The notes under the pieces: model-generated | What the model was told of the DNA's origin: nothing | Seen by the model: the letters and a program-made list of their open reading frames with translations, nothing else | Database searches by the model: none | Origin: CAWGXZ01 sp963826695 | GTDB lineage: Bacteria; Pseudomonadota; Gammaproteobacteria; Burkholderiales; Burkholderiaceae_C | Length of the DNA stretch: 64,000 nt | Direction: 5' to 3' | NCBI GenBank assembly: GCA_963826695.1 | Contig: CAWGXZ010000004.1 | Coordinates: 1,178,001-1,242,000 of the forward strand | Shown here: positions 46,464 through 54,750 of the stretch, one piece after another | How the letters are laid out: each line of letters begins with the position of its first letter | Position numbering within the stretch: position 1 is the stretch's first letter | Program-made: the position numbers and the translations under genes

Positions 46464-48347
46464 TCAGGCCACGCCGCGCCGCGCCGTCCGTGCCACCAGC
46501 CGTGCGGGATCGACGGCATCGAGCAGGTCGGCCTCCACGGGTGCTGGCGAGCCGCTGATCCAGCTGGCGACGATCTGCCCGCCGAGCGCGGACCAGCCGA
46601 TACCGCGCGAGCCGAGCGCGGTGAAAAGGACCATCCCCGGGCGTCGAGGCACCCAGCGTGGCTGGTCGAGGCGTCGGCGCACCGGATCGACGGCCGTGGC
46701 CTTTGCTGCAGGCACCGCGCCGATCAGCGGCAGGCGGTCGGCCGCCGCCCAGCGCAGGCCGGCACGGCCATCGCAATCGTCCTGCAGGGCGTCGACCGGC
46801 GTGGCGGCAAGCCGCCCCAGCTGCTGCAGGTTGACCGCATGGTCGGCCTGGCGCATGGCCAGGTCGCGATCGCCGGCTTGCGAGGTCGCGCCGAAGACCA
46901 CCCGGCCACCGTGCGCGGGCAGCAGGTAGCCCGCGCCGGTGATCGGCAAGCGGCTCAGCGGAATGCCGAGCCGTGCGGGCAGGGTGCTCAGCTGGCCGCG
47001 GACGGCTTCACAGGCGCTGCCTTCGACGCCCGCCCAGGGCCAGCACGCCAGCCGCAGCGCATCGCCCGCGTTGGCCAGCACCACGGCCGGTGCGGTGGCG
47101 AGCGGCGCGCCGTGTCGGTCGAACGCCGTCCATTCGGCACCGTCCGGGCCGTCGGTGCGCTCGACCAGGTCCGCGACCTCGACGCCGCCGATGAAATGCA
47201 CCGCATCCGCGGCGCGTGCCAGGTAGGAGCGCGCCAGTCCGCGCGGATCGACCCAGCCGCCTGCGGCGTAGAGCCAGCACGGATGCGCCAGCCGCATTCC
47301 GCAGCGCGCCGACGCCTCGTCGGCGCCTAGCGCCTGCAGATAGCTCTCCGGAAAGCCGCTCGATGCCAGTTGCCGGCGCATGGTCGCCAGATCGAGCCGG
47401 GTTTCCAGCCGCAGCAGGCCGCCGACCGCGCCGGCCACACCGTGCTGCTCGGTGGCGATGCGGACCGCCCGAGCGACCTCGAGCGCAGCGGCGCGGTTGA
47501 ACCGTGCATGCAGGCCGTCGCCGGGATGGAAGACGCCGTGGAACACGCCGCCCGGGTTGCCCGAAGCCTCGGCCGCAGGCGCCCGGTGGCGGTCGATCAG
47601 GGTCGTGCGCCAGCCGCGCTCCGCGAGCGCCCAGGCCGCCGCACAGCCGGCCAGCCCGGCGCCGATGACGATCGCGTGGCGCTCGGCGCTGCCGGAGGCA
47701 CCGAAGCACCGCCCGGGCGGGGCGGGTGGCACGAAGCGTGGCTCGTACCGGGCCAGCAGCGGGCGCGAGGCCTCCGTTCGACCCGCCGGCTCGAAGCCGG
47801 TGCCGGCAAGCGCGCCTGCCGCGTCTGCAGCGCCGGCGGCGCCCGGCGGCACGCCCTCGATCTCGAGCCGGGCACGGGCTGCGGCGAGTCGGGCGTAGCC
47901 GCCGAGGCGCTGGCGGCGCTCGGTTGTCGTGCTTCCGAGTGCAGACCATGGCAGCCGCAGCAGGTCGACCCGGGCCACCAGCCGCCTGGGCCAGGCATCT
48001 GCCGGCTGGATGCAGAGCAGCAGCTGCAGCCGACCCCCGTCGAAGCTCAACCGGTGCATTCCCGCAACCGTCGGCGGCAGCGCCGCAGCCAGCACCTGCG
48101 CAAACCCGCGGCCGTCGCTGCCCGCCCAGCGGGCCGGATTCCAGCCGTGCGGCGCGAGGGCGATGTAGACCAGTTCGCGGCACCGCCTGGGGTCGTCGAG
48201 CCAGCAATGGCGCAGCGCCGCCAGGCGCTCGCCGTCGTCGGCAACGGCGTCGAGCACGACGAAGCGCTCGCGCTGCGCCCAGCAGGCCGCCACCGCCTGC
48301 AGGTCGCCGGTCACCGGCAGCGACCCGCCGAAAACGCGAAGGGGCAC
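46464..48347 (-). CDS. mnmC: MnmC-type tRNA wobble-uridine modification protein with degenerate methyltransferase domain
   Basis: The frame gives 627 residues. From about residue 220 it is the FAD-dependent oxidoreductase MnmC(o) that removes the carboxymethyl group from cmnm5U34: HAIVIGAGLAGCAAAWALAERGW, ASGNPGGVFHGVFHPGDG, LPITGAGYLLPAHGGRVVFGAT and the C-terminal GSRGIGWSALGG. The first about 165 residues align in layout with the MnmD methyltransferase domain (WAQRERFVVLD, DDPRRCRELVYIALAPHGW, MHRLSFDGGRLQLLLC), but the SAM loop usually E-TGFGxGxNF reads DAVADDGERLAAL and the DGFxPxxNP motif is absent. Start is GTG at 48347 inside a hairpin, so the true start is uncertain. Confidence 0.85.
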   Translation of the reverse strand: MPLRVFGGSLPVTGDLQAVAACWAQRERFVVLDAVADDGERLAALRHCWLDDPRRCRELVYIALAPHGWNPARWAGSDGRGFAQVLAAALPPTVAGMHRLSFDGGRLQLLLCIQPADAWPRRLVARVDLLRLPWSALGSTTTERRQRLGGYARLAAARARLEIEGVPPGAAGAADAAGALAGTGFEPAGRTEASRPLLARYEPRFVPPAPPGRCFGASGSAERHAIVIGAGLAGCAAAWALAERGWRTTLIDRHRAPAAEASGNPGGVFHGVFHPGDGLHARFNRAAALEVARAVRIATEQHGVAGAVGGLLRLETRLDLATMRRQLASSGFPESYLQALGADEASARCGMRLAHPCWLYAAGGWVDPRGLARSYLARAADAVHFIGGVEVADLVERTDGPDGAEWTAFDRHGAPLATAPAVVLANAGDALRLACWPWAGVEGSACEAVRGQLSTLPARLGIPLSRLPITGAGYLLPAHGGRVVFGATSQAGDRDLAMRQADHAVNLQQLGRLAATPVDALQDDCDGRAGLRWAAADRLPLIGAVPAAKATAVDPVRRRLDQPRWVPRRPGMVLFTALGSRGIGWSALGGQIVASWISGSPAPVEADLLDAVDPARLVARTARRGVA

Positions 48348-48361
48348 CGAAGTGCCCCCTT
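48338..48361 (-). terminator. UUCG-loop hairpin after efp
   Basis: On the minus strand AAGGGGGCAC-TTCG-GTGCCCCTT forms a 9-bp stem with a stable UUCG tetraloop, 26 bp after the efp stop codon. The T run (CGCGTTTT) is separated from the stem, so termination may be partial. The GTG proposed for mnmC lies inside it. Confidence 0.5.
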
Positions 48362-48386
48362 ACCGGATTGCGCTGCGCTCAGCCGC

Positions 48387-48941
48387 TCAGACCCGCTTGC
48401 GGTACTCGTGCGTGCGGGTGTCGATCTCGATCTTGTCGCCGGTCTCGACGAACAGCGGCACCGAAACCTCGAAGCCGGTTGCCAGCTTGGCCGGCTTGAG
48501 CACCTTGCCCGAGGTGTCGCCCTTGACGGCCGGCTCGGTGTACGCGACTTCGCGCACCAGGCTGGTCGGCAGTTCGACCGAGATCGCCTTGCCGTCGTAG
48601 AACACCACCTCGACCGGCATGCCGTCTTCCAGGTACTGCACCGCGTCGCCCATGTTCTCGGCCTCGACCTCGAACTGGTTGTACTCGGCGTCCATGAAGG
48701 CATACATCGGGTCGGCGAAGTAGGAGTAGGTGCACTCCTTCTTCTCGAGGACGATCTGGTCCATCTTGTCGTCGGCCTTGAACACCGTCTCCGTGCCCGA
48801 TTCGTTGAGCAGGTTCTTCAGCTTCATGCGTACCGTGGCCGAGTTGCGGCCGCCGCGGCTGTACTCGGTCTTGAGCACCACCATCGGGTCCTTGCCCTGC
48901 ATGATGACGTTGCCGGCGCGTATTTCCTGTGCGGTCTTCAT
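48387..48941 (-). CDS. efp: Translation elongation factor P (Arg32 type)
   Basis: The 184-residue factor relieves ribosome stalling at polyproline stretches. Residue 32 at the tip of the first domain is Arg (SRGGRNSATV), where enteric EF-P has a lysine at position 34. KLKNLLNESGTETVFKADDKMD also matches the Arg-type EF-Ps, which are activated by rhamnosylation by EarP. The earP gene is directly upstream on the same strand, consistent with this. Length is normal. Confidence 0.97.
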   Translation of the reverse strand: MKTAQEIRAGNVIMQGKDPMVVLKTEYSRGGRNSATVRMKLKNLLNESGTETVFKADDKMDQIVLEKKECTYSYFADPMYAFMDAEYNQFEVEAENMGDAVQYLEDGMPVEVVFYDGKAISVELPTSLVREVAYTEPAVKGDTSGKVLKPAKLATGFEVSVPLFVETGDKIEIDTRTHEYRKRV

Positions 48942-49039
48942 AACGGTTCCGTGTGGGTCTTGTCGGTGCAGCCGACGGTTCGGTCGCTGCGGCGGCGGCG
49001 TCTGCCGGGCGCTGCACCCGTGGCGCAAAGCCGGCGATT

Positions 49040-50120
49040 CTAGCCGGCGCGCCCCGCAAGCCGCAGCAGGCCGCTGGTCAAGTCCGGCTGGGCCGTGAGG
49101 CTGCTGCGCCAGCCGGTGACCAGCGCATGCCAGCGGGCGGCGTCGGGCATGTCGCCGAGCTGCGGCCACGCGGCATTGCCGTTCCAGGCGTGGTGCAGCC
49201 GGCGCAACGCGCCGCCGAAGCGCAGCGGCGCGCCGTCGAGCAGCCGGTCGAGATAGGCGTCGAGCTTGTCCAGGTGCACCTCGTCGTCCTGCGGATAGAT
49301 CTGCCAGACGAAGGGTTTGCCGGCCCACTGGGCGCGGACGAACGAATCCTCGCCGCGCACGAAGTTCAGGTCGCAGGCCCACAGCAGGTGGTCGTAGTCG
49401 ATCTGGCTCAGCGGCGGCAGCGTCACCGCGCGCAGGGCGCCTCGGCGCATCAGCGGCCCGAGCTGGCGCTGCACCTGCTGCGCCGCCAGGCCGGCGGTTG
49501 CCAGCAGCAGCGTCGGCTCGCGCGCCAGCCAGTCGAGCAACCCCGGCAGGGCCGGGTTGGCGTAGCAGAACAGACTGACGACGCGCTCGCCATAGCGGCC
49601 TGCCGTGCGCTCCAGGCGCAGCCGGCCCAGCCAGGCGGCCGCGTCGAAGCGCTGCTGGCGTGCGGCGAGTCCTGTCTCGCGGATCAGCCCGCCCGTACGC
49701 GGCGTGAAGCCGGGGTAGTGGAAGCGCTTGACCAAACCGGCACCCGGCCCCGCCGACTGCGGCGACGGCAGGCCATGGCTGCGCTCGACATCGTCCTCGG
49801 CACTCAGGTATTCGAGGTTGATCCACAGCGGCGCGGGCTGACGCCGTGCCATCCGGCCGACGAAATCGGCTGGCGGGTCGCAGCCGAAGGCCTCGACCAC
49901 CACGTCGCCGGGTTCGAGCGGCGGCGGCTCGGCGGTCCACGGCACCACGTCGACGGCCGGGCGCTGCGCTTCGACCGGCGCCATCCAGGCCAGTGCCGGA
50001 CGCATCGTCGACCCACAGCCGCACCGACTCGCCGCGCGCCGCGAGGTCGCACGCGAGCCGCCAGCAGACGCCGATGTCGCCGAAGTTGTCGACGACACGG
50101 CAGAACACGTCCCATTTCAT
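49040..50120 (-). pseudogene. earP: EF-P arginine rhamnosyltransferase, interrupted by a frameshift
   Basis: EarP transfers rhamnose from dTDP-rhamnose to Arg32 of EF-P. The N-terminus MKWDVFCRVVDNFGDIGVCWRL from ATG 50120 is characteristic. The remainder (LAWMAPVEAQRP, WINLEYLSAEDDVER, KRFHYPGFTPRTGGLIRE, FVRGEDSFVRAQWAGKPFVWQIYPQ in parts) is in another frame. At about 50000, GATGCGTCCGGCACTG would read DASALAWM if one G were removed, so this is a 1-nt insertion. Both parts are otherwise complete (about 359 residues). It precedes efp on the same strand. Confidence 0.9.
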
Positions 50121-50203
50121 TGCCGGATTATGGAAGGCAGGCTGCGGCGCCCCGGGTGGGCCGCGAGCGGCGGCCCCGGCGCGGCGTTCAAAATACCCGC
50201 TCC

Positions 50204-52285
50204 ATGAGTCGCGCTCCCGAGACCCCCGTCGACGACGCCGGCAAGCCGCGGCAACTGCTGGCCGATGTGGCGGCGCTGCCGAACCTGCCGGGCGTTTACC
50301 GCTATTTCGACGCCGCCGGCGAACTGCTGTACGTCGGCAAGGCGCGCGACCTGAAGAAGCGCGTCTCGAGCTACTTCCAGTCGCAGAAGAGCCAGCCGGG
50401 CACCCGCATCGGCCACATGATCGGCCGCATCGCCCGGCTGGAGACCACGGTCGTGCGTTCCGAGGCCGAGGCGCTGCTGCTCGAGAACAACCTCATCAAG
50501 ACGCTCGTCCCGCGCTACAACATCCTGTTTCGCGACGACAAGAGCTACCCGTACCTGAAGCTGGTCTCGCACGACTTCCCGCGCGTGGCCTACTACCGCG
50601 GCGCCGTCGACCGCAAGCACCGCTACTTCGGTCCGTATCCGAGTGCCTGGGCGGTCAAGGAGTCGATCCAGCTGCTGCAGAAAGTGTTTCGGCTGCGCAG
50701 CTGCGAGGACACGGTGTTCGACCACCGCAGCCGTCCCTGCCTGCTGCACCAGATCAAGCGCTGTTCGGCGCCGTGCGTCGGTCGCATCTCCACCGAGGAC
50801 TACGCCCGCGACGTTGCCCATGCCGAGCGCTTCCTGCGCGGCGAGCAGCAGGAGCTGGTCGACGCGCTGCAGGAGCAGATGATGGCGCACGCCGACAAGC
50901 TGCAGTTCGAGCAGGCGGCGGAAATCCGCAACCAGCTCGGCGCGCTGTCGCGCGTGCTGCACCAGCAGACGGTCGAGGACAACACCGGCGAATCGGGCGA
51001 TGTCGACATCCTCGCGGTCCGGGTGCAGGGCGGCCGCGCCTGCGTCAACCTGGCGATGGTGCGCGGCGGCCGGCACCTCGGCGACCGGCCGTACTTTCCG
51101 GCCCACGTCGAGGATGCGACGGTGCTCGGGGCGGCGGGGGCGCAGGGGGAGGCGGCGGCAAGCGGCGAGCTGGTTCCGTTCGACGCGGGCGTGCAAGGCA
51201 GCGATGCGCTTGCGACCGACGACGCGCGCGGGTCCGCGGCCGCCGCTGCCATCGAAGAGCCGCTGGTCGGCGATGGCCCACCGGCACCCGACGCTGCGCC
51301 GACCGACGTCCATGTGCAGGTGCTCGAAGCCTTCATCGCCCAGCACTACCTCGGCGGCGGTGCGCCACCGCTGCTGGTGCTCAGCCATCCGGTCGACAAG
51401 GCATTGATCGAGGCGCTTTCCGCCGACAGCGGCAGCCGGGTGACGGCGCAGCACCAGCCGCGCGAGCCGCGCCGCAGCTGGCTGCAGATGTGCATCAAGG
51501 GCGCCGAGCTGCGGCTGGCCCAGCTGCTCGCCGAGGAGGGCTCGCAGCAGGCGCGCACCCGGGCGCTGCTCGACGCGCTCGACCTGCAGGTGGCCGAGAT
51601 CGACACCTTCCGCATCGAATGCTTCGACATCAGCCACACCGCCGGCGAGGCCACGCAGGCGTCGTGCGTGGTGTTCGAGGCGCACCGGATGCAGAGTGCG
51701 CAGTACCGTCGATACAACATCGAAGGCATCACGCCGGGCGACGACTACGCCGCCATGCGCCAGGTGCTGAGCCGTCGCTACGGCAAGCTCGCCGCGGCGC
51801 TCGCCGATGCGGGCAGCGCGGCCAACCCGGGGCTGCGCTGGCCGGACCTGGTGCTGGTCGACGGTGGCCGCGGCCAGGTCAGCATGGCGCGCGAGGTGTT
51901 CGAGGAACTCGGCGCCGACATCGCCCTGATCGCCGGTGTGGAAAAGGGCGAGGGCCGCAAGGTCGGGCTCGAGGAACTGGTCTTCGCCGACGGCCGGCCG
52001 AAGATCGCGCTGCCGAAGGACTCGGCGGCGCTGATGCTGGTGGCCCAGATTCGCGACGAGGCACACCGCTTCGCCATCACCGGCATGCGCGCGCGCCGTG
52101 CCAGCGTGCGCACGGGCGGCAGCCGGATCGAGGACATCCCCGGGATCGGGCCGAAGCGGCGTGCGCGGCTGTTGCAACGCTTCGGCGGGCTGCGCGGCGT
52201 GGCGGCGGCGAGCGTCGACGACCTGGCGCGCGTGGAGGGCATTTCGCGTGACCTGGCCGAGGAAATCTACCGTGCGCTGCGTTGA
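50204..52285 (+). CDS. uvrC: UvrABC excinuclease subunit C
   Basis: The 693-residue nuclease makes both incisions in nucleotide excision repair. The GIY-YIG domain is N-terminal (LPGVYRYFDAAGELLYVGKARDLKKRV), the Cys-rich CLLHQIKRCSAPCVG follows, then the UVR domain (KLQFEQAAEIRNQL), the RNase H-like domain (ECFDISHT, LVLVDGGRGQ) and tandem helix-hairpin-helix (IPGIGPKRRARLLQRFGG). An insertion of about 60 Ala/Gly/Asp-rich residues (about 305-365) makes it longer than the usual 610. The start at 50204 agrees with homology; upstream frame is unrelated. It is divergent from earP. Confidence 0.95.
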   Translation: MSRAPETPVDDAGKPRQLLADVAALPNLPGVYRYFDAAGELLYVGKARDLKKRVSSYFQSQKSQPGTRIGHMIGRIARLETTVVRSEAEALLLENNLIKTLVPRYNILFRDDKSYPYLKLVSHDFPRVAYYRGAVDRKHRYFGPYPSAWAVKESIQLLQKVFRLRSCEDTVFDHRSRPCLLHQIKRCSAPCVGRISTEDYARDVAHAERFLRGEQQELVDALQEQMMAHADKLQFEQAAEIRNQLGALSRVLHQQTVEDNTGESGDVDILAVRVQGGRACVNLAMVRGGRHLGDRPYFPAHVEDATVLGAAGAQGEAAASGELVPFDAGVQGSDALATDDARGSAAAAAIEEPLVGDGPPAPDAAPTDVHVQVLEAFIAQHYLGGGAPPLLVLSHPVDKALIEALSADSGSRVTAQHQPREPRRSWLQMCIKGAELRLAQLLAEEGSQQARTRALLDALDLQVAEIDTFRIECFDISHTAGEATQASCVVFEAHRMQSAQYRRYNIEGITPGDDYAAMRQVLSRRYGKLAAALADAGSAANPGLRWPDLVLVDGGRGQVSMAREVFEELGADIALIAGVEKGEGRKVGLEELVFADGRPKIALPKDSAALMLVAQIRDEAHRFAITGMRARRASVRTGGSRIEDIPGIGPKRRARLLQRFGGLRGVAAASVDDLARVEGISRDLAEEIYRALR

Positions 52286-52820
52286 ACGAATCGCGAGAAG
52301 GACTGCCCGTGCGTATCTCGTCGGAGCCGCGGTTGCCGTGACCGCCGGCTGCAGCGGCCCGCCACCGCCCGAGCGAGTGGCCGAGCGCACGCCGCTGGCT
52401 TCAGGTTCCGACGAGCGCATGGCGGCCGGCGAGACCCCGCCGCGACTGGCGATGGCGCCGGGGGTCTCGCGTCCAGCCCTGCCAGCGCCGCGTCCGGTGG
52501 GTAGCTGGGCGGAACTGCGTCAGCAAGCCGGTGAGCGCCTGGTTGCTGCGAATCCCGCCGCCACCTACATGGGCGAGCCGCCTGCGGCGCTGCTGGCGAT
52601 CCCGGTGCTCGAAGTCGAACTCAACGGCGACGGCAGTGTCCGTCGCATCGTCGTGCTGCGTCAGCCGCGCCAGGCCCTCGACACGACGCAGCTGGCGATC
52701 GATGCAGTCCACCGAGCCGCGCCTTACGGCGACGTGCGGCGGCTGCCACGCCCTTGGAAATTTGCCGAGACCTTCCTGTTCGACGAGCAAAGGCGTTTCA
52801 AGCCGCGCAGCCTCGACTGA
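52272..52820 (+). CDS. Putative lipoprotein with TonB-like C-terminal region
   Basis: From a GTG at 52272, which overlaps the uvrC end by 14 nt, the frame gives 182 residues. A basic N-terminus and hydrophobic stretch end in VTAGC, a lipobox, so a lipoprotein is likely. The C-terminal part (IPVLEVELNGDGSVRRIVVLRQPRQALDTTQLAIDAVHRAAPYGD, in pieces) looks like the TonB C-terminal fold. Function is unknown; it may interact with periplasmic partners. The start is uncertain but needed to include the signal peptide. Confidence 0.72.
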   Translation: MRCVERIARRTARAYLVGAAVAVTAGCSGPPPPERVAERTPLASGSDERMAAGETPPRLAMAPGVSRPALPAPRPVGSWAELRQQAGERLVAANPAATYMGEPPAALLAIPVLEVELNGDGSVRRIVVLRQPRQALDTTQLAIDAVHRAAPYGDVRRLPRPWKFAETFLFDEQRRFKPRSLD

Positions 52821-52925
52821 CGCCGCGATCGAGAACCGCCTGCCCAGGCCGCGCGCACACACCGATCGTCGTGCTCGCCACCGCGGTCATCGGCCGGGCA
52901 GCGGGAGTTCGGCACAATCGGCGCG

Positions 52926-53492
52926 ATGTTCTTCAATCTGCCGACACTCCTGACCTGGGCGCGCATCGTCTCCATCCCGTTGGTCGTCGGCGTGTTCTAC
53001 CTGCAACTCGAGGCCGGGGTGCAGAACCTCCTGGCGACGCTGCTGTTCATCGTCGTTGCGCTGACCGACTGGGCCGACGGCTACCTCGCGCGGCGGCTCA
53101 ACATGACCTCGTCGTTCGGCGCCTTTCTCGATCCGGTGGCCGACAAGTTCCTGGTCGTCGCCGCGCTGCTGGTGCTGGTGCACCTGGGCCGGCTGCATGC
53201 GCTGGTCGCCTTCGTCATCATCGGCCGTGAAATTGCGATTTCGGCGTTGCGCGAATGGATGGCGCAGATCGGCGCGTCGCGCAGCGTGGCGGTGCACATG
53301 CTCGGCAAGGTGAAGACGGTGGTGCAGATGGTCGCGATACCGTTCCTGCTCTACGACGGCAGGCTGCTCGGCTTCATCGACACCCGGCTCTGGGGCGCCG
53401 GCCTGATCTACCTCTCGGCGGTGCTGACGATCTGGTCGATGGTCTATTACCTGCAAAAGGCGCTGCCCGAAATTCGCGCCAAGGTGAAGTAG
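52926..53492 (+). CDS. pgsA: CDP-diacylglycerol-glycerol-3-phosphate 3-phosphatidyltransferase
   Basis: The 188-residue inner-membrane enzyme makes phosphatidylglycerophosphate for phosphatidylglycerol and cardiolipin. The CDP-alcohol phosphotransferase signature is complete: DWADGYLARR, then FGAFLDPVADK at proper spacing. NLPTLLTWARI at the N-terminus is typical. Four to five transmembrane segments are visible. uvrC-pgsA adjacency is a common bacterial order. Confidence 0.95.
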   Translation: MFFNLPTLLTWARIVSIPLVVGVFYLQLEAGVQNLLATLLFIVVALTDWADGYLARRLNMTSSFGAFLDPVADKFLVVAALLVLVHLGRLHALVAFVIIGREIAISALREWMAQIGASRSVAVHMLGKVKTVVQMVAIPFLLYDGRLLGFIDTRLWGAGLIYLSAVLTIWSMVYYLQKALPEIRAKVK

Positions 53493-53496
53493 CCGC

Positions 53497-54429
53497 ATGG
53501 TCACGGCGATGTCGCCGGCCGCGCCCGTGCCGCTGGCAATCCGATTGATGCCGGGGGTGTTCGTACTGATCTGGAGCACCGGCTTCATCGTTGCCCGCTT
53601 CGGCATGCCGCACGCCCCGCCGCTCGGCTTTCTCTCGCTGCGCTATGCCCTGTCGCTGGTGCTGTTCGGGGCCTGGATCGCCTGGAGCCGGCCCGCCTGG
53701 CCTCGCGAGCCGGTGCAATGGGCGCACCTCGCCGTGGTCGGCGTGCTGTTGCAGGCGGGCTACCTCGGCGGTGTCTGGGCGGCGGTGAAGGCGGGCATCG
53801 GCGCCGGTACCGTCTCGCTGCTCGTCGGCCTGCAGCCGGTGCTGACGGCACTGTGGATCTCCGCGGCTGCATCGGCGCGCTCGGGTCCGCGCCGCAGCCG
53901 CATCGGGGCGGTGCAGTGGTTCGGCCTGGCGCTCGGGTTGGCTGGCCTGGCGCTGGTCGTCTGGCGCAAGCTCGGCGTCGGCGAGGTGACGCCGATGAAC
54001 CTCGGGCTGTCGGTGTTTGCGCTGCTTTCGATCACCGCCGGCACGCTCTACCAGAAGCACTTCATCACCCCGTGCGACGTCCGCACGGCCAGTGCCGTGC
54101 AACTGCTTGCATCGCTGGCCGTCAGCCTGCCACTGGCGCTGTTCGAGAGCGGCCCCATCGACTGGCATCCGCAGATGATCGCGGCACTGGCCTGGTCGGC
54201 CGGCGTGCTGACGCTCGGCGGCGGATCGCTCCTCTACCTGCTGATCCAGCGCGGTGCCGCGACGCAGGTGGCGAGCCTGATGTATCTCGTGCCGCCCTGT
54301 ACGGCGGCGATGGCCTGGCTGCTGTTCGACGAGCCGCTGACGGCGTCGATGCTGCTGGGCATGCTGCTGACGGCGGCCGGTGTGGCCCTCGTTATGCGCC
54401 AGCCGGCGGTGGCCGGCCCGTCGGCCTGA
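53497..54429 (+). CDS. EamA/DMT-family transporter
   Basis: The 310-residue protein has about ten transmembrane helices in two EamA repeats, the fold of drug/metabolite transporters. The N-terminal repeat has LIWSTGFIVARFGMPHAPPLGFLSLRY and the second has PPCTAAMAWLLFDEPLTASMLLGMLLTAAGVALV. The substrate (amino acid or metabolite efflux) cannot be assigned. It starts 4 bp after pgsA and is likely cotranscribed. Confidence 0.9.
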   Translation: MVTAMSPAAPVPLAIRLMPGVFVLIWSTGFIVARFGMPHAPPLGFLSLRYALSLVLFGAWIAWSRPAWPREPVQWAHLAVVGVLLQAGYLGGVWAAVKAGIGAGTVSLLVGLQPVLTALWISAAASARSGPRRSRIGAVQWFGLALGLAGLALVVWRKLGVGEVTPMNLGLSVFALLSITAGTLYQKHFITPCDVRTASAVQLLASLAVSLPLALFESGPIDWHPQMIAALAWSAGVLTLGGGSLLYLLIQRGAATQVASLMYLVPPCTAAMAWLLFDEPLTASMLLGMLLTAAGVALVMRQPAVAGPSA

Positions 54430-54522
54430 GCGGCCGTGGCGGTAGGCGACAATTGCGCCGGCGTTTCGGCGCATCGTACTGGCTGGAGCGACAATGCGGA
54501 CTCGGCCCGGGTTCGTTGCTGC

Positions 54523-54598
54523 GGGTGCTTAGCTCAGTTGGTAGAGCGGCGCCCTTACAAGGCGTAGGTCGGGGGTTCGAGCCCCTCAGCACCCACCA
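54523..54598 (+). tRNA. tRNA-Val (TAC anticodon)
   Basis: The 76-nt cloverleaf has acceptor GGGTGCT/AGCACCC, anticodon loop CTTACAA (TAC), T-loop GGTTCGAGCC and an encoded CCA at 54596-54598. It lies between the EamA gene and ppiD on the same strand. Confidence 0.97.
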
Positions 54599-54659
54599 TC
54601 CGCAGCGCCTCGGGCGTCGTCCCAAACCGCTGCGCTCGTCTAAACTCCGACGCTTGCGC

Positions 54660-54684
54660 AAAGGCGAACTCCGGTTCGCCTTTG
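54660..54684 (+). terminator. Hairpin terminator after tRNA-Val
   Basis: AAAGGCGAAC-TCCG-GTTCGCCTTT is a perfect 10-bp inverted repeat, 61 bp after the tRNA. The T run is only three long. Confidence 0.5.
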
Positions 54685-54750
54685 TCGCATCTGGCCCGCC
54701 GTGACCCCCGCGGTCGTTGCCGAGCTGACCGCACCGTTGCAAGGTTCCCG

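Noticed and set aside
48953..50203. N-terminal extension of uvrC by more than 400 codons
   Set aside because: This part is antisense to earP and has no similarity to UvrC; the normal N-terminus starts at 50204.
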